Position numbers and translations under genes: made by a program. A DNA stretch of 12,858 nt, taken from the NCBI GenBank assembly GCA_003554005.1, contig PWEU01000199.1, forward strand, positions 1-12,858, read 5' to 3'. This DNA comes from Nitriliruptoraceae bacterium (lineage in GTDB: Bacteria; Actinomycetota; Nitriliruptoria; Nitriliruptorales; Nitriliruptoraceae). Shown in pieces: positions 6,951 through 12,858 of this stretch. Every line of letters begins with the position of its first letter. Position 1 is the first letter of the stretch. The notes beneath the pieces were generated by a model, which saw nothing but the letters and a program-made list of their open reading frames with translations, made no database searches and had not been told where the DNA came from.

Positions 6951-7622
6951 TCAGTTCGGGCAGCCCCCGGGCTCGTGGGCGCCGAGCAACACGACGCCGT
7001 CGGTGACCGGGTTCGCGACGGCCAGCGAGCTGTAGCTGTCGGTGGTCACGACCGTGTGGCGGGCGCAGACGTCGTGGAACCGGGCGGTGGTTTCCGGGGT
7101 GTCGAAGGCCGTCAGCGGGTAGCCGCACCACAGCGGGAAGGTCACCTGGTCGAGCAGGGCGTTCCAGCGGTCCTCGAGCTCGAGCGCGAGGGCGTGGGCG
7201 CCGTCCTGCCACAGCAGCGCGACCATCTCACCGTAGATGCGCAGGCCCTTGGAGGCGGCCGCCGTGGCGGTGACGAACCCGGCGATCTCCTCCTCGAACC
7301 GGTCGGCTCCCAGCTCACCGTCGGCGACCAGCCCTGTCAGGGTGCTGGCGGCATCCAGTTCGACGTAGCGACCCGTCCGACGGCTGCTCCCGACGTCGTG
7401 GCCCGCGGCGGTGAGCGCCTCCTCGAAGGCCTCCCGGTGCTCCGGGGTGGCCACGACGACGACGGTCTCGCCGGCGCGGAGCGCTTCGAGGAGGAAGCCA
7501 CGGACGGAGGCGGCGAGGAACCTCGCGTCCTCGTAGAAGGTGACGAGGGGGTCGGGTCGCGTCGGCTGGACGTCGGTGTCCGGCGTGGAGGCCCGACCGA
7601 CGAGCTGTGGGATGGCGTCCAT
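6951..7622 (-). CDS. Stand-alone MEDS (DcmR-type sensory) domain protein
   Basis: A 223-residue protein built almost entirely of one MEDS domain, the sensory module first described in the methylotroph regulator DcmR and in methanogen proteins. Visible elements are FYEDARFLAASVRGFLLEAL (29-48), GETVVVVATPEHREAF (51-66), a GRYVELDAASTL strand-helix (84-95), RIYGEMVALLWQDG (128-141), LELEDRWNAL (147-156) and the closing CGYPLTAFD (166-174). In other proteins this domain feeds a histidine kinase, an anti-sigma domain or an HTH. None is fused here, so a separate partner would be required. ATG 7622 is chosen because GGAGGT lies just upstream; the frame stays open 73 codons further without coding character. 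It converges with the GIY-YIG-like gene and diverges from the dodecin. Confidence 0.82.
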   Translation of the reverse strand: MDAIPQLVGRASTPDTDVQPTRPDPLVTFYEDARFLAASVRGFLLEALRAGETVVVVATPEHREAFEEALTAAGHDVGSSRRTGRYVELDAASTLTGLVADGELGADRFEEEIAGFVTATAAASKGLRIYGEMVALLWQDGAHALALELEDRWNALLDQVTFPLWCGYPLTAFDTPETTARFHDVCARHTVVTTDSYSSLAVANPVTDGVVLLGAHEPGGCPN

Positions 7623-7626
7623 CCGC

Positions 7627-7632
7627 ACCTCC
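7627..7632 (-). promoter_or_regulatory. Ribosome binding site fixing the MEDS start
   Basis: The minus strand reads GGAGGT, with four bases between it and the ATG at 7622. This decides the start against the longer open frame beginning at 7841. Confidence 0.7.
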
Positions 7633-7690
7633 GACGGTCGTTCCGGGAAAGGACCGTGCCACATGCTGTGCAGCGATGCGGTGGGGAACG

Positions 7691-7707
7691 GGTCACGCGC
7701 CGTGACC
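7691..7707. promoter_or_regulatory. Perfect inverted repeat between the MEDS and dodecin genes
   Basis: GGTCACG-CGC-CGTGACC has 7-bp arms that match exactly around a 3-base centre. It lies 69 bases upstream of the MEDS start and 183 bases upstream of the dodecin start, in the divergent intergenic region 7623-7889. It could be an operator, but no clear promoter boxes flank it. Confidence 0.35.
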
Positions 7708-7816
7708 GTGCACGCTCCGCGCGAAGGTGCGGCCATGCCGCAGGGAGCATGACGTGACGGCAGTGGTCTCGGGCACCTCACGCCGGGTCGAGTGTCCAGG
7801 TCGGTCCGCTCTGCCC

Positions 7817-7845
7817 TTGACCCGTCGTGAGCGCTCGACAACAGT
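7817..7845 (+). promoter_or_regulatory. Candidate dodecin promoter
   Basis: TTGACC (7817-7822) matches the -35 consensus at five of six positions. Seventeen bases later comes AACAGT (7840-7845), a weak -10 with A at position 2 and T at 6. Predicted transcription start is near 7852, giving a leader of about 38 bases with GAGGAG before the ATG. Confidence 0.4.
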
Positions 7846-7889
7846 CAGGGGTGTACTCGAGAGGATCCCGAGAGGACGAGGAGCGAGAT

Positions 7890-8105
7890 ATGGCCGAGAG
7901 CGTCTACAAGGTCGTCGAACTGGTCGGCACCAGCACGGAATCCTGGGAGCGCGCCGCTGCAGCAGCGGTCGAGCGTGCGGGTACCTCGCTCCGCGATCTT
8001 CGCGTCGCCGAGGTGTCGATGCTCGACATGACGCTGGAGAACGGTGCCGTGGTGGCGTACCGCGCGAAGGTCAAGGTGTCCTTCAAGTACGGAGATGCCG
8101 ACTGA
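7890..8105 (+). CDS. Dodecin family protein lacking the flavin-stacking Trp
   Basis: A 71-residue protein with the dodecin pattern of one helix between strands: VYKVVELVGTSTESWERAAA, a DLRVAEV strand, then ENGAVVAYRAKVKVSFKY. Dodecins form 12-mers that store or buffer flavins (or CoA). Aligned to the Halobacterium salinarum protein from memory, its flavin-sandwiching Trp36 corresponds to Val39 here and its Gln55 to Arg58. Flavin may therefore be bound differently or not at all. ATG 7890 is preferred over the upstream in-frame start at 7827 because GAGGAG lies 6 bases before it and family length then fits. A strong hairpin follows 21 bases after the stop. Confidence 0.88.
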   Translation: MAESVYKVVELVGTSTESWERAAAAAVERAGTSLRDLRVAEVSMLDMTLENGAVVAYRAKVKVSFKYGDAD

Positions 8106-8126
8106 GTCGCATCGTGACACGTCGTC

Positions 8127-8155
8127 GACGGGCGGTGCCTCTGGCACCGCCCGTC
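8127..8155 (+). terminator. Strong hairpin terminator after the dodecin gene
   Basis: GACGGGCGGTGCC (8127-8139) pairs perfectly with GGCACCGCCCGTC (8143-8155) across a TCT loop, giving 13 bp with no mismatch. No T tract follows, as is common in GC-rich genomes. This is the most stable hairpin I noticed in the window and probably ends the dodecin message. Confidence 0.75.
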
Positions 8156-8200
8156 ACACGCCGTCGGTGGGTTCGGTCTCGACCGCAGCACCGGTCGGGC

Positions 8201-8404
8201 GTGGACCTATCAGGGTCCCGCTCCGCCCTCGACCAGCGCTCTTGGACCGACGACTGGAGCGACTCCGCCAGCGACGCGATCGATGACCTGGACCCCGACC
8301 TGGATGCCGACCTCGACTTCGCCGGGTTCGACGCCATGGGCGGCTTCGGGGTCGAACCCTGGGCGGACGAGCTGTTCGGTCCCGACGAGGACGACGAGGA
8401 CTGA
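8201..8404 (+). CDS. Small Asp-rich acidic protein, unrecognised
   Basis: A 67-residue frame from GTG 8201 to TGA 8402-8404. It is strongly acidic, with Asp at nearly every second residue in DDLDPDLDADLDF (28-40) and an all-acidic end, DEDDED. Nearly every codon ends in G or C from about codon 5 onward, which supports real coding. The frame upstream of 8201 loses this bias and becomes Arg-rich, which sets the likely start. No clear ribosome site precedes it, so the exact start is uncertain. It lies after the dodecin terminator and converges with the SfsA-DUF3293 gene. No family is recognised. The alternating Asp pattern could bind divalent metal, but this is a guess. Confidence 0.45.
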   Translation: MDLSGSRSALDQRSWTDDWSDSASDAIDDLDPDLDADLDFAGFDAMGGFGVEPWADELFGPDEDDED

Positions 8405-8444
8405 AGCTCGCGTCCGGGTGGGTCGTGATGTCGCCGCCGACGTC

Positions 8445-9638
8445 TCACGGCACGGCGATCCGCCAGCCCTGCTCGATGGGCACGGCTCCGGGTGCGGTCC
8501 ATCGCACCCACAGCCGGGTCCTGGTGAGCTCGAACACCGCCAGCTGCTCGAACCGGCGCGCCAACGCGAGCACCTCGGCCGTGTCACCGTCGATGATCCC
8601 GTAGCCCGGTTCCCACCAGGACCCGTCTGGTGCGCTCCCGTCGGCGGTCACCCAGCGAAGGCCGCGGGTCTCGAGCTCCGCCACCAGTCGCCGGTTCCTC
8701 TCCGCGTTCTCCGCCTCGCTCAGCAACCGCGACCGCGGGTTGCACGCGGTGATCACGTACAGGTGCCGGGTCTTCGGCGGCAGCAGTTCCGGGAGGTGGC
8801 CCGGGCCGACGCCGTCGGGCACCGGTTCGATGGTCACCGGCCCCGCCTCCTCGGTCCGCAGCACCACCACCGATCCGGCGTAGGCAGAAGCCAGCGACCG
8901 AGGTGTCCGACCATGCTCGAGCACCTCGGCCATGGCCGAGCTGCCGTCGCGAACCTCGAGCTCCCGGCCGAGCCGCGCATCGTGCTCGTCGACCTCGCAG
9001 GCGAAGGCCACGACGTGGACCCCGGCTGTCCGGGCCTCGGCGACCCCTGTCTGCCAGGCAGGGTCAGCTGGGGCTGTGAGGTCCAGCACGTCGACGTCGC
9101 CACGCTGGACCACGAAGACCACGGCCGTGGGCGTGCCCGTCTGTGCCAGCCGTGCGAGTGCCGCGAGGTGGCCGACCCCTCGCGAGGACGGGGTGCTGGA
9201 CAGGGGCGCGACCCGGTCCTTCGCACGGCTGAGCGACTTCACCTCCACGAACGCGCGCCGACCGTCGGCCAACGTCACCTCGAGGTCGAGTCGGTGCCGT
9301 CCGTGGGCGACCTCGCGGCGTACCTCGGTGATGGCCGGCCAGCCAGGGAGCCGGCTGCCGGCCGCGAGGTGATCGGCGACCAGCGCCGAGGCGGTGTCAG
9401 CGGTCAGGGCCACCCAGGTGCCGTCCCACACGCGGGTCACGGTCCACGCGGTCCGTCGGGCGGGGTCGTCGGTGGGTGCCAGCCGCAGTGGCGCCCCGGG
9501 GATGAGCAGGTCGTGCAGCCGGGCGGTGTTCGGCAGGTGGGCGCGGACCACCTCGCCGTCAGGCAGTTCGGCACGGACCACGAACCGGTTGTCCCGGGCC
9601 AGGAACCGGGGGTGGGAGGCGTTCGGACCTGAGGTCAC
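8445..9638 (-). CDS. SfsA-DUF3293 fusion protein
   Basis: A 397-residue protein with two recognisable domains. Residues about 10-217 are SfsA: RFLARDNRFVVRAEL, HLPNTARLHDLL (34-45), the PD-(D/E)XK-like set Asp118, Glu132 and Lys134 in RLDLEV...FVEVKS, then RGVGHL (153-158) and AVVFVVQR. SfsA proteins bind DNA and have a nuclease-like fold; their true role is uncertain. Residues about 246-385 match DUF3293: YAGSVVVLRTEEAGPVTI, then VITACNPRSRLLSEAENAERN (from 295), WWEPGYGI (341-348) and ARRFEQLAVFEL. That domain has no known function and is normally a separate protein of about this size. The start is GTG 9638 with a GAGG 9 bases upstream. The gene is divergent from the ADP-ribosylglycohydrolase gene and convergent with the small acidic gene. 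Confidence 0.82.
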   Translation of the reverse strand: MTSGPNASHPRFLARDNRFVVRAELPDGEVVRAHLPNTARLHDLLIPGAPLRLAPTDDPARRTAWTVTRVWDGTWVALTADTASALVADHLAAGSRLPGWPAITEVRREVAHGRHRLDLEVTLADGRRAFVEVKSLSRAKDRVAPLSSTPSSRGVGHLAALARLAQTGTPTAVVFVVQRGDVDVLDLTAPADPAWQTGVAEARTAGVHVVAFACEVDEHDARLGRELEVRDGSSAMAEVLEHGRTPRSLASAYAGSVVVLRTEEAGPVTIEPVPDGVGPGHLPELLPPKTRHLYVITACNPRSRLLSEAENAERNRRLVAELETRGLRWVTADGSAPDGSWWEPGYGIIDGDTAEVLALARRFEQLAVFELTRTRLWVRWTAPGAVPIEQGWRIAVP

Positions 9639-9657
9639 GGCGGGGGTCCTCGGGGCA

Positions 9658-9714
9658 GGGGACGGCGATGGGGCGCGCGATGATCGGGGACGGCGATGGG
9701 GGGGCGCGCGATGA
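9658..9714. repeat. Tandem direct repeat, two 28-bp units
   Basis: The unit starting GGGGACGGCGATGGGG and ending CGCGCGATGA occurs at 9658-9683 and again at 9686-9714. The start-to-start period is 28 bases, with TC between copies. The second copy has three extra G in its G run, which suggests replication slippage. It lies in the 174-base divergent spacer (9639-9812) upstream of the ADP-ribosylglycohydrolase gene. No clear promoter boxes were found in the spacer. Confidence 0.75.
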
Positions 9715-9801
9715 CGGGGAGGCCCATGGCGGCGGCGCCGACCCTACTGTGGTGTTCGCACGACCACCCGTGCAGCTGCGGGGACCGGGTCGGCGTGGGA
9801 T

Positions 9802-9806
9802 GGAGG
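9802..9806 (+). promoter_or_regulatory. Ribosome binding site fixing the GTG start at 9813
   Basis: GGAGG with six bases to GTG 9813. It sets the ADP-ribosylglycohydrolase start, against the longer frame from 9696 that would run through the tandem repeat. Confidence 0.7.
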
Positions 9807-9812
9807 TGGCAG

Positions 9813-10745
9813 GTGAGCCAGGACGACCGCATCGCCGGGACCCTGCTCGCCACTGCGGTCGGTGACGCGCTCGGGGCGGGCTACGAGTTCAGCTCCGCAC
9901 CCATCGGCGAGGTCGACATGATCGGCGGCGGGCTCGGGCCTTTCGCGCCGGGGGAGTGGACCGACGACACCTCGATGGCGATCGGCATCGCCGAGGTGGC
10001 TGCCGCGGGCAGCCTCGACCCGGACGCGATCGGTGAGCGCTTCCTCGCCTGGTACCGCTCGTCGCCGCCGGACATGGGCAACGCCACCCGGGCCGTCCTC
10101 GGCTCGGTCAGCACCGGAGGTGAGCTGGCCCGTGCAGCAGCGGCCCTGTACGCCCGACAGCCGCGCGGGGCCGCCGGCAACGGTGCGCTGATGCGCACGG
10201 CACCCGTCGCCCTGACCCACCTCGGCGACGACGAGGCCATCGCCGCCGGTGCCCGGGCGGTCGCCGAGCTCACCCACGCCGATCCGCTGGCCGGTGACAG
10301 CTGTGTGCTGTGGTCCATCGCCATCGACCGGGCCATCCGGCAGTCGCGCCTGGACGGGGTGTGGGACGCGCTCGAACTGCTCCCACCCGAGCGGCGCGAG
10401 CGCTGGGACCGGGCGCTGGTCGAGGCCGGGTCTGGGCCGGCGTCGCGGTTCGCGCCCAACGGGTTCACCGTCACCGCGCTCCAGGCCGCCCACGCTGCCA
10501 TCCAGCTCACACCGGTCCCCGTCGCCCGGCCGGAGGACCACCTGGCCGACGCGCTGGTGGCGGCGGTCCGGGTCGGTGACGACACCGACACCGTGGCGGC
10601 CATCGCCGGAGGGCTCCTGGGGGCCAGGTGGGGGGCTGCAGCCGTCCCCGCACGCTGGCGACGGATGCTGCACGGCTGGCCCGGCTACGACGGAGAGGAC
10701 CTGGTGCGGCTGGCGGGCGAGATCGCGGGGGACCGGCCAGGCTGA
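9813..10745 (+). CDS. ADP-ribosylglycohydrolase (DraG/ARH family)
   Basis: A 310-residue, full-length member of the all-helical ADP-ribosylglycohydrolase family. These enzymes remove ADP-ribose from protein side chains (classically Arg in the nitrogenase reductase system) or hydrolyse related ADP-ribose compounds. Both metal sites are intact: TDDT (50-53) after GEW, and GDDTDT (255-260) in the C-terminal part. Other family blocks are GTLLATAVGDALGAGYEF (9-26), GNGALMRTAPVAL (122-134), an AVAELTHADPLAG helix (149-161) with the conserved TH, and AAIAGGLLGARWG (262-274). The start is GTG 9813 with a strong GGAGG. No ADP-ribosyltransferase and no nitrogenase gene is visible nearby, so its substrate is unknown. 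It may form a short operon with the DUF1622 gene, 58 bases downstream. Confidence 0.9.
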   Translation: MSQDDRIAGTLLATAVGDALGAGYEFSSAPIGEVDMIGGGLGPFAPGEWTDDTSMAIGIAEVAAAGSLDPDAIGERFLAWYRSSPPDMGNATRAVLGSVSTGGELARAAAALYARQPRGAAGNGALMRTAPVALTHLGDDEAIAAGARAVAELTHADPLAGDSCVLWSIAIDRAIRQSRLDGVWDALELLPPERRERWDRALVEAGSGPASRFAPNGFTVTALQAAHAAIQLTPVPVARPEDHLADALVAAVRVGDDTDTVAAIAGGLLGARWGAAAVPARWRRMLHGWPGYDGEDLVRLAGEIAGDRPG

Positions 10746-10803
10746 GCTGGGAGGCCGCCCAGAAGGGGCCACACGGTTGATGGACCGAGCGGGAGGAGCG
10801 TTG

Positions 10804-11217
10804 GTGAGCTACGAGGTCGTGATCGAGGGGACGGTGATCGTGGTCGAGCTGATCGCGGTCGCGATCCTGGCGGTCGGGGTGGCATGGGTGCTGGCCCGGG
10901 CCGGCCTCCACCGGCTGCAGCGTCGCCCCTGGGAGACGGTGTTCGTCGAGACCCGGCTGGGGCTCGGTCGCGCGCTCCTGCTCGGTCTGGAGGTGCTGAT
11001 CGCCGCCGACATCATCCTGACCGTGGCGCTGGAGCTGACCCTGGTCAACGTCGGTGCCCTGGGGCTCCTGGTGCTGATCAGGACCTTCCTCAGCTGGGCC
11101 ATCGAGGTGGAGACCGAGGGGCGCTGGCCGTGGCAGGCCGCGGAGGAGCGGGCGGCCGAGCGACGGATGCTCGACGCTGCGAACCGGTCCAGGGCCCACG
11201 GTCGCGATCAGGTCTGA
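10804..11217 (+). CDS. DUF1622 membrane protein
   Basis: A 137-residue protein with three membrane helices (about 10-31, 57-76 and 84-101). The motifs RLGLGRALLLGLEVLIAADI (51-70) and LIRTFLSWAIEVETEGRWPW (91-110) define DUF1622, a widespread family without assigned function. The tail after 110 is charged and helical, so presumably cytoplasmic. GTG 10804 is chosen because GGGAGGAG lies about seven bases upstream; ATG 10780 would add eight residues without a ribosome site. It follows the ADP-ribosylglycohydrolase gene on the same strand and ends 9 bases before the convergent PH-like gene. Confidence 0.85.
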   Translation: MSYEVVIEGTVIVVELIAVAILAVGVAWVLARAGLHRLQRRPWETVFVETRLGLGRALLLGLEVLIAADIILTVALELTLVNVGALGLLVLIRTFLSWAIEVETEGRWPWQAAEERAAERRMLDAANRSRAHGRDQV

Positions 11218-11226
11218 GTGTTCCGT

Positions 11227-11631
11227 TCAGCCGTCCGCGCGGGCGTCGATCCGGCGCTGGATGGCGGCGGCGAGGCCCTCGGGGTCGGCGACGGTGACGG
11301 TCAACCCCGGGTGGCGCTGGAGGTTGCCCAGCAGCGCGGTGATCGGCTCGTGGAAGCACACGCACACCCCGGCACGGCTGTTGGTGCCGAAGGTGACCCC
11401 ACGGTCGGCGGCCGAGCCCCGCGGACCGATCGCCTTGAACCAGCGGTAGTCCCGGGTGATGCGCACGTCCTTGACGTTGGCCACCGGGGTGCGCGCCCGG
11501 AAGCGGCCGAAGCGAGCGGCGAACGTGGTGTCGGTCAGCACCACTTCGCTGGTCGAGGGTCGGATGCCGAGCAGGGCCAGCAGCGGCCGGAAGCGTGGGT
11601 CGAAGTCGAACACGAACCGCTCCGTCGCCAT
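11227..11631 (-). CDS. Actinobacterial PH-like conserved hypothetical protein
   Basis: A 134-residue soluble protein made mainly of predicted beta strands: RFVFDFDPRFRPLLALLGI (5-23), EVVLTDTTFAARFGRFRART (29-48), then VANVKDVRITRDYRWFKAIGP (50-70), DRGVTFGTNSRAGVCVCF (76-93) and HPGLTVTVADPEGLAAAI (107-124). I recall this block order from uncharacterised actinobacterial proteins; the strand pattern suggests a pleckstrin-homology-like barrel, but no function is known. ATG 11631 is chosen because GGGAG lies six bases before it; ATG 11637 is the alternative. The frame is open further upstream to 11892, but that part is Pro/Ala/Thr-rich and overlaps the divergent acyltransferase start, so it is rejected. 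Confidence 0.72.
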   Translation of the reverse strand: MATERFVFDFDPRFRPLLALLGIRPSTSEVVLTDTTFAARFGRFRARTPVANVKDVRITRDYRWFKAIGPRGSAADRGVTFGTNSRAGVCVCFHEPITALLGNLQRHPGLTVTVADPEGLAAAIQRRIDARADG

Positions 11632-11762
11632 CGCCATCTCCCGGGCCGCTTGACCACCGACGCTAGCGGTCGCGGGCACCTCGGTGGCGCCCGCGCTGGC
11701 CGCCGCTCCACGTAGGGTCGGGTGCGGTCTACCGTTGGGGGGGGAGGCGGAAGGGGTCGTTG

Positions 11763-12858
11763 GTGACGGAGTCGGCAGGTGCGAGGTCGCGTCCCCCATG
11801 GGCGTGGCGGTTGCTGGTGGCTGCGGTGGTGGGGTTCCTCCGTCTGTTCCGCGGATGGCGGGTGCGGGTGCGGCGTCCGAAGGTCGTTCCACCGCCGACC
11901 CAGCCGCTGGTCGCGGTGTTCAACCACACCTCTGCCATCGACGGCTTCCTCATCGCCCATGCCCTCTGGCGAGGTCTCGGCCACTGGGTGCAGCCGCTGG
12001 TCAAGGCCGAGGTGTTCGAGGTGCCGGTACTCGGGACGCTGGCGAGGGGTGCCGGGGCGACCCCGGTGCACCGCACCGAGGACGCGGGGCGCGGGCTGGC
12101 CTACGACGATGCGGTCGCGGTGCTGCGCGACGGTGGCACGGTGCTGATCGCCCCCGAGAGCACCGTCACCCACGACGGATCCCTGCTGCCCCTCCGGCTC
12201 GGCGCGGCCCGTCTCGCGCTCGAGGCCGGCGTGGACGTGTTGGTCGTCACCCACTTCGGAGCTCAGCGGGGGTTCTCCCCGGTCGTGCGGTTCCCCGAGC
12301 GGCGAGCCACGGTCACGATGACGCTGGACGTCCTGACGCCCTACCCGGACGAGGACGCCACCTCGCTGACCGGCCGGATCGCCGCCACCCTGCTCGACCG
12401 CAGCGCCGAGCTCCAGGCCAGCTACCCGGATCCGCAACCGGACGCGCGGTGGTGGCCGCCCTACGCGGTGCCGGCCTCGCCGACCGCCGTGGCCCGGGAC
12501 AACCTCGAGCGCTACCAAGACAGCATGGCGCAGACGGTCGCGCAGGCACGCGAGCGCATGGCCCGGTACGCCCTCGAGCACGACCTGGAGCAGCGGCTCG
12601 CGGAGGCTCGCGAACGTGCCCACGCGGCCGCGGTCGAGCTGGCGGAGGCCCGGGACCGGGGCCAGCAGGCGGCCGCGGAGTTGGCGGCACGCTCCCGGGA
12701 GCGGGCCGAGCTCGCGGCCGAGAACGCCCGGGATCGGGCCGGGTCGCTGACCGGGCAGGCCAAGGACCGGATGGAGGACCTCACCGAGCAAGCCCGTGAC
12801 CTGACCGAGCAGGTGCGGGAGGGGGCGGCGCAACTGCAGGACCGGCTGCCGGCGCGCA
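11763..12858 (+). CDS. PlsC-type acyltransferase with a long charged helical tail (3' end outside window)
   Basis: At least 365 residues, with no stop before the right edge. Residues about 12-220 form a 1-acylglycerol-3-phosphate acyltransferase (PlsC/LPLAT) domain. It has a hydrophobic N-terminal helix (WAWRLLVAAVVGFLRLF), motif I NHTSAID with His55 and Asp60, VKAEVFEVPVLGTLARGAGATPVHR (80-104), and motif III APESTVTHDG (130-139) before LGAARLALEAG. Motif III reads PEST where most members have PEGT. The family transfers acyl groups to lysophosphatidate or related acceptors at the membrane. From about 243 onward comes a proline-free, Ala/Glu/Arg-rich segment of some 120 residues, predicted as coiled coil or amphipathic helix, which is not part of the usual enzyme. 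GTG 11763 follows AAGGGG by six bases. Confidence 0.83.
   Translation, partial: MTESAGARSRPPWAWRLLVAAVVGFLRLFRGWRVRVRRPKVVPPPTQPLVAVFNHTSAIDGFLIAHALWRGLGHWVQPLVKAEVFEVPVLGTLARGAGATPVHRTEDAGRGLAYDDAVAVLRDGGTVLIAPESTVTHDGSLLPLRLGAARLALEAGVDVLVVTHFGAQRGFSPVVRFPERRATVTMTLDVLTPYPDEDATSLTGRIAATLLDRSAELQASYPDPQPDARWWPPYAVPASPTAVARDNLERYQDSMAQTVAQARERMARYALEHDLEQRLAEARERAHAAAVELAEARDRGQQAAAELAARSRERAELAAENARDRAGSLTGQAKDRMEDLTEQARDLTEQVREGAAQLQDRLPAR

Noticed and set aside
7623..7841. N-terminal extension of the MEDS protein
   Set aside because: GGAGGT directly precedes ATG 7622, the family domain starts after it, and the upstream frame lacks coding character.
8283..9632. 449-codon rightward open frame opposite SfsA-DUF3293
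   Set aside because: The minus-strand frame has two recognisable domains with intact motifs. This frame is compositionally skewed and has none.
10747..10762. CTGGG/CCCAG hairpin between the ADP-ribosylglycohydrolase and DUF1622 genes
   Set aside because: The stem is only five base pairs with no T tract, too weak to call a terminator in a GC-rich region.
9744..10772. 342-codon leftward open frame opposite the ADP-ribosylglycohydrolase
   Set aside because: The plus-strand frame has both metal-binding motifs of the family, so this is an antisense artefact.
11650..11655. TTGACC as a -35 box for the PlsC gene
   Set aside because: No acceptable -10 follows at 16-19 bases, and it is over 100 bases from the start codon.
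11660..11665. TAGCGT on the minus strand as a -10 box for the PH-like gene
   Set aside because: No -35-like sequence lies 16-19 bases upstream, and TANNNT matches are expected by chance.
11638..11892. Pro/Ala/Thr-rich N-terminal extension of the PH-like protein
   Set aside because: It overlaps the divergent PlsC gene by about 130 bases and lacks third-position coding bias. GGGAG before ATG 11631 supports the short form.
11535..12833. 432-codon leftward and 371-codon rightward (11684-12799) open frames over the acyltransferase
   Set aside because: The true gene is a different plus-strand frame from GTG 11763, open to the window edge and carrying PlsC motifs NHTSAID and PEST. The others are low-complexity shadows.

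Overview
The window is very GC-rich (roughly 70% by eye), is densely packed with genes on both strands, and has near-total G/C at third codon positions. Several genes appear to start with GTG. The families present (DUF1622, DUF2905, a dodecin, a MEDS protein, and an actinobacterial-type PH-like protein) point to a high-GC actinobacterial lineage. I cannot place it more precisely from sequence alone; a deep-branching group is possible but unproven. No rRNA, tRNA, CRISPR array, transposase or phage gene is visible.

Layout. (1) 1-2748: the start of a leftward membrane protein cut by the window edge; a divergent NERD-nuclease/superfamily 1 helicase fusion; then two leftward genes, a YbaK-type aminoacyl-tRNA deacylase and a small DUF2905 membrane protein. 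The helicase and YbaK genes converge on a shared CTAG. (2) 2749-6184: a leader with nested inverted repeats, then a two-gene operon. It encodes an extended SDR reductase and a 688-residue protein whose C-terminal half is a long-chain acyl-ACP reductase (AAR type, catalytic Cys visible). Tandem hairpins close the operon. (3) 6237-8155: a GIY-YIG-like protein converging on a stand-alone MEDS protein, a divergent intergenic region, and a dodecin followed by a perfect 13-bp hairpin. (4) 8201-10745: a small Asp-rich reading frame, a leftward SfsA-DUF3293 fusion, a 28-bp tandem repeat, and a rightward ADP-ribosylglycohydrolase. (5) 10804-12858: a DUF1622 membrane protein converging on a PH-like protein, then a PlsC-type acyltransferase with a very long charged helical tail that runs off the right edge.

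How the genes fit together. The clearest functional unit is the SDR/acyl-ACP reductase pair. By family it should reduce activated fatty acyl chains to aldehyde and perhaps handle the aldehyde or alcohol further. The only other lipid gene is the PlsC-like acyltransferase about 5.6 kb away, and no aldehyde-deformylating oxygenase is present. Most remaining genes look like independent housekeeping, stress or sensory genes. No obvious new multi-gene defence or metabolic system is visible. The most unusual items are architectural: the AAR N-terminal extension, the SfsA-DUF3293 fusion, the PlsC helical tail, and a dodecin that lacks the canonical flavin-stacking Trp.
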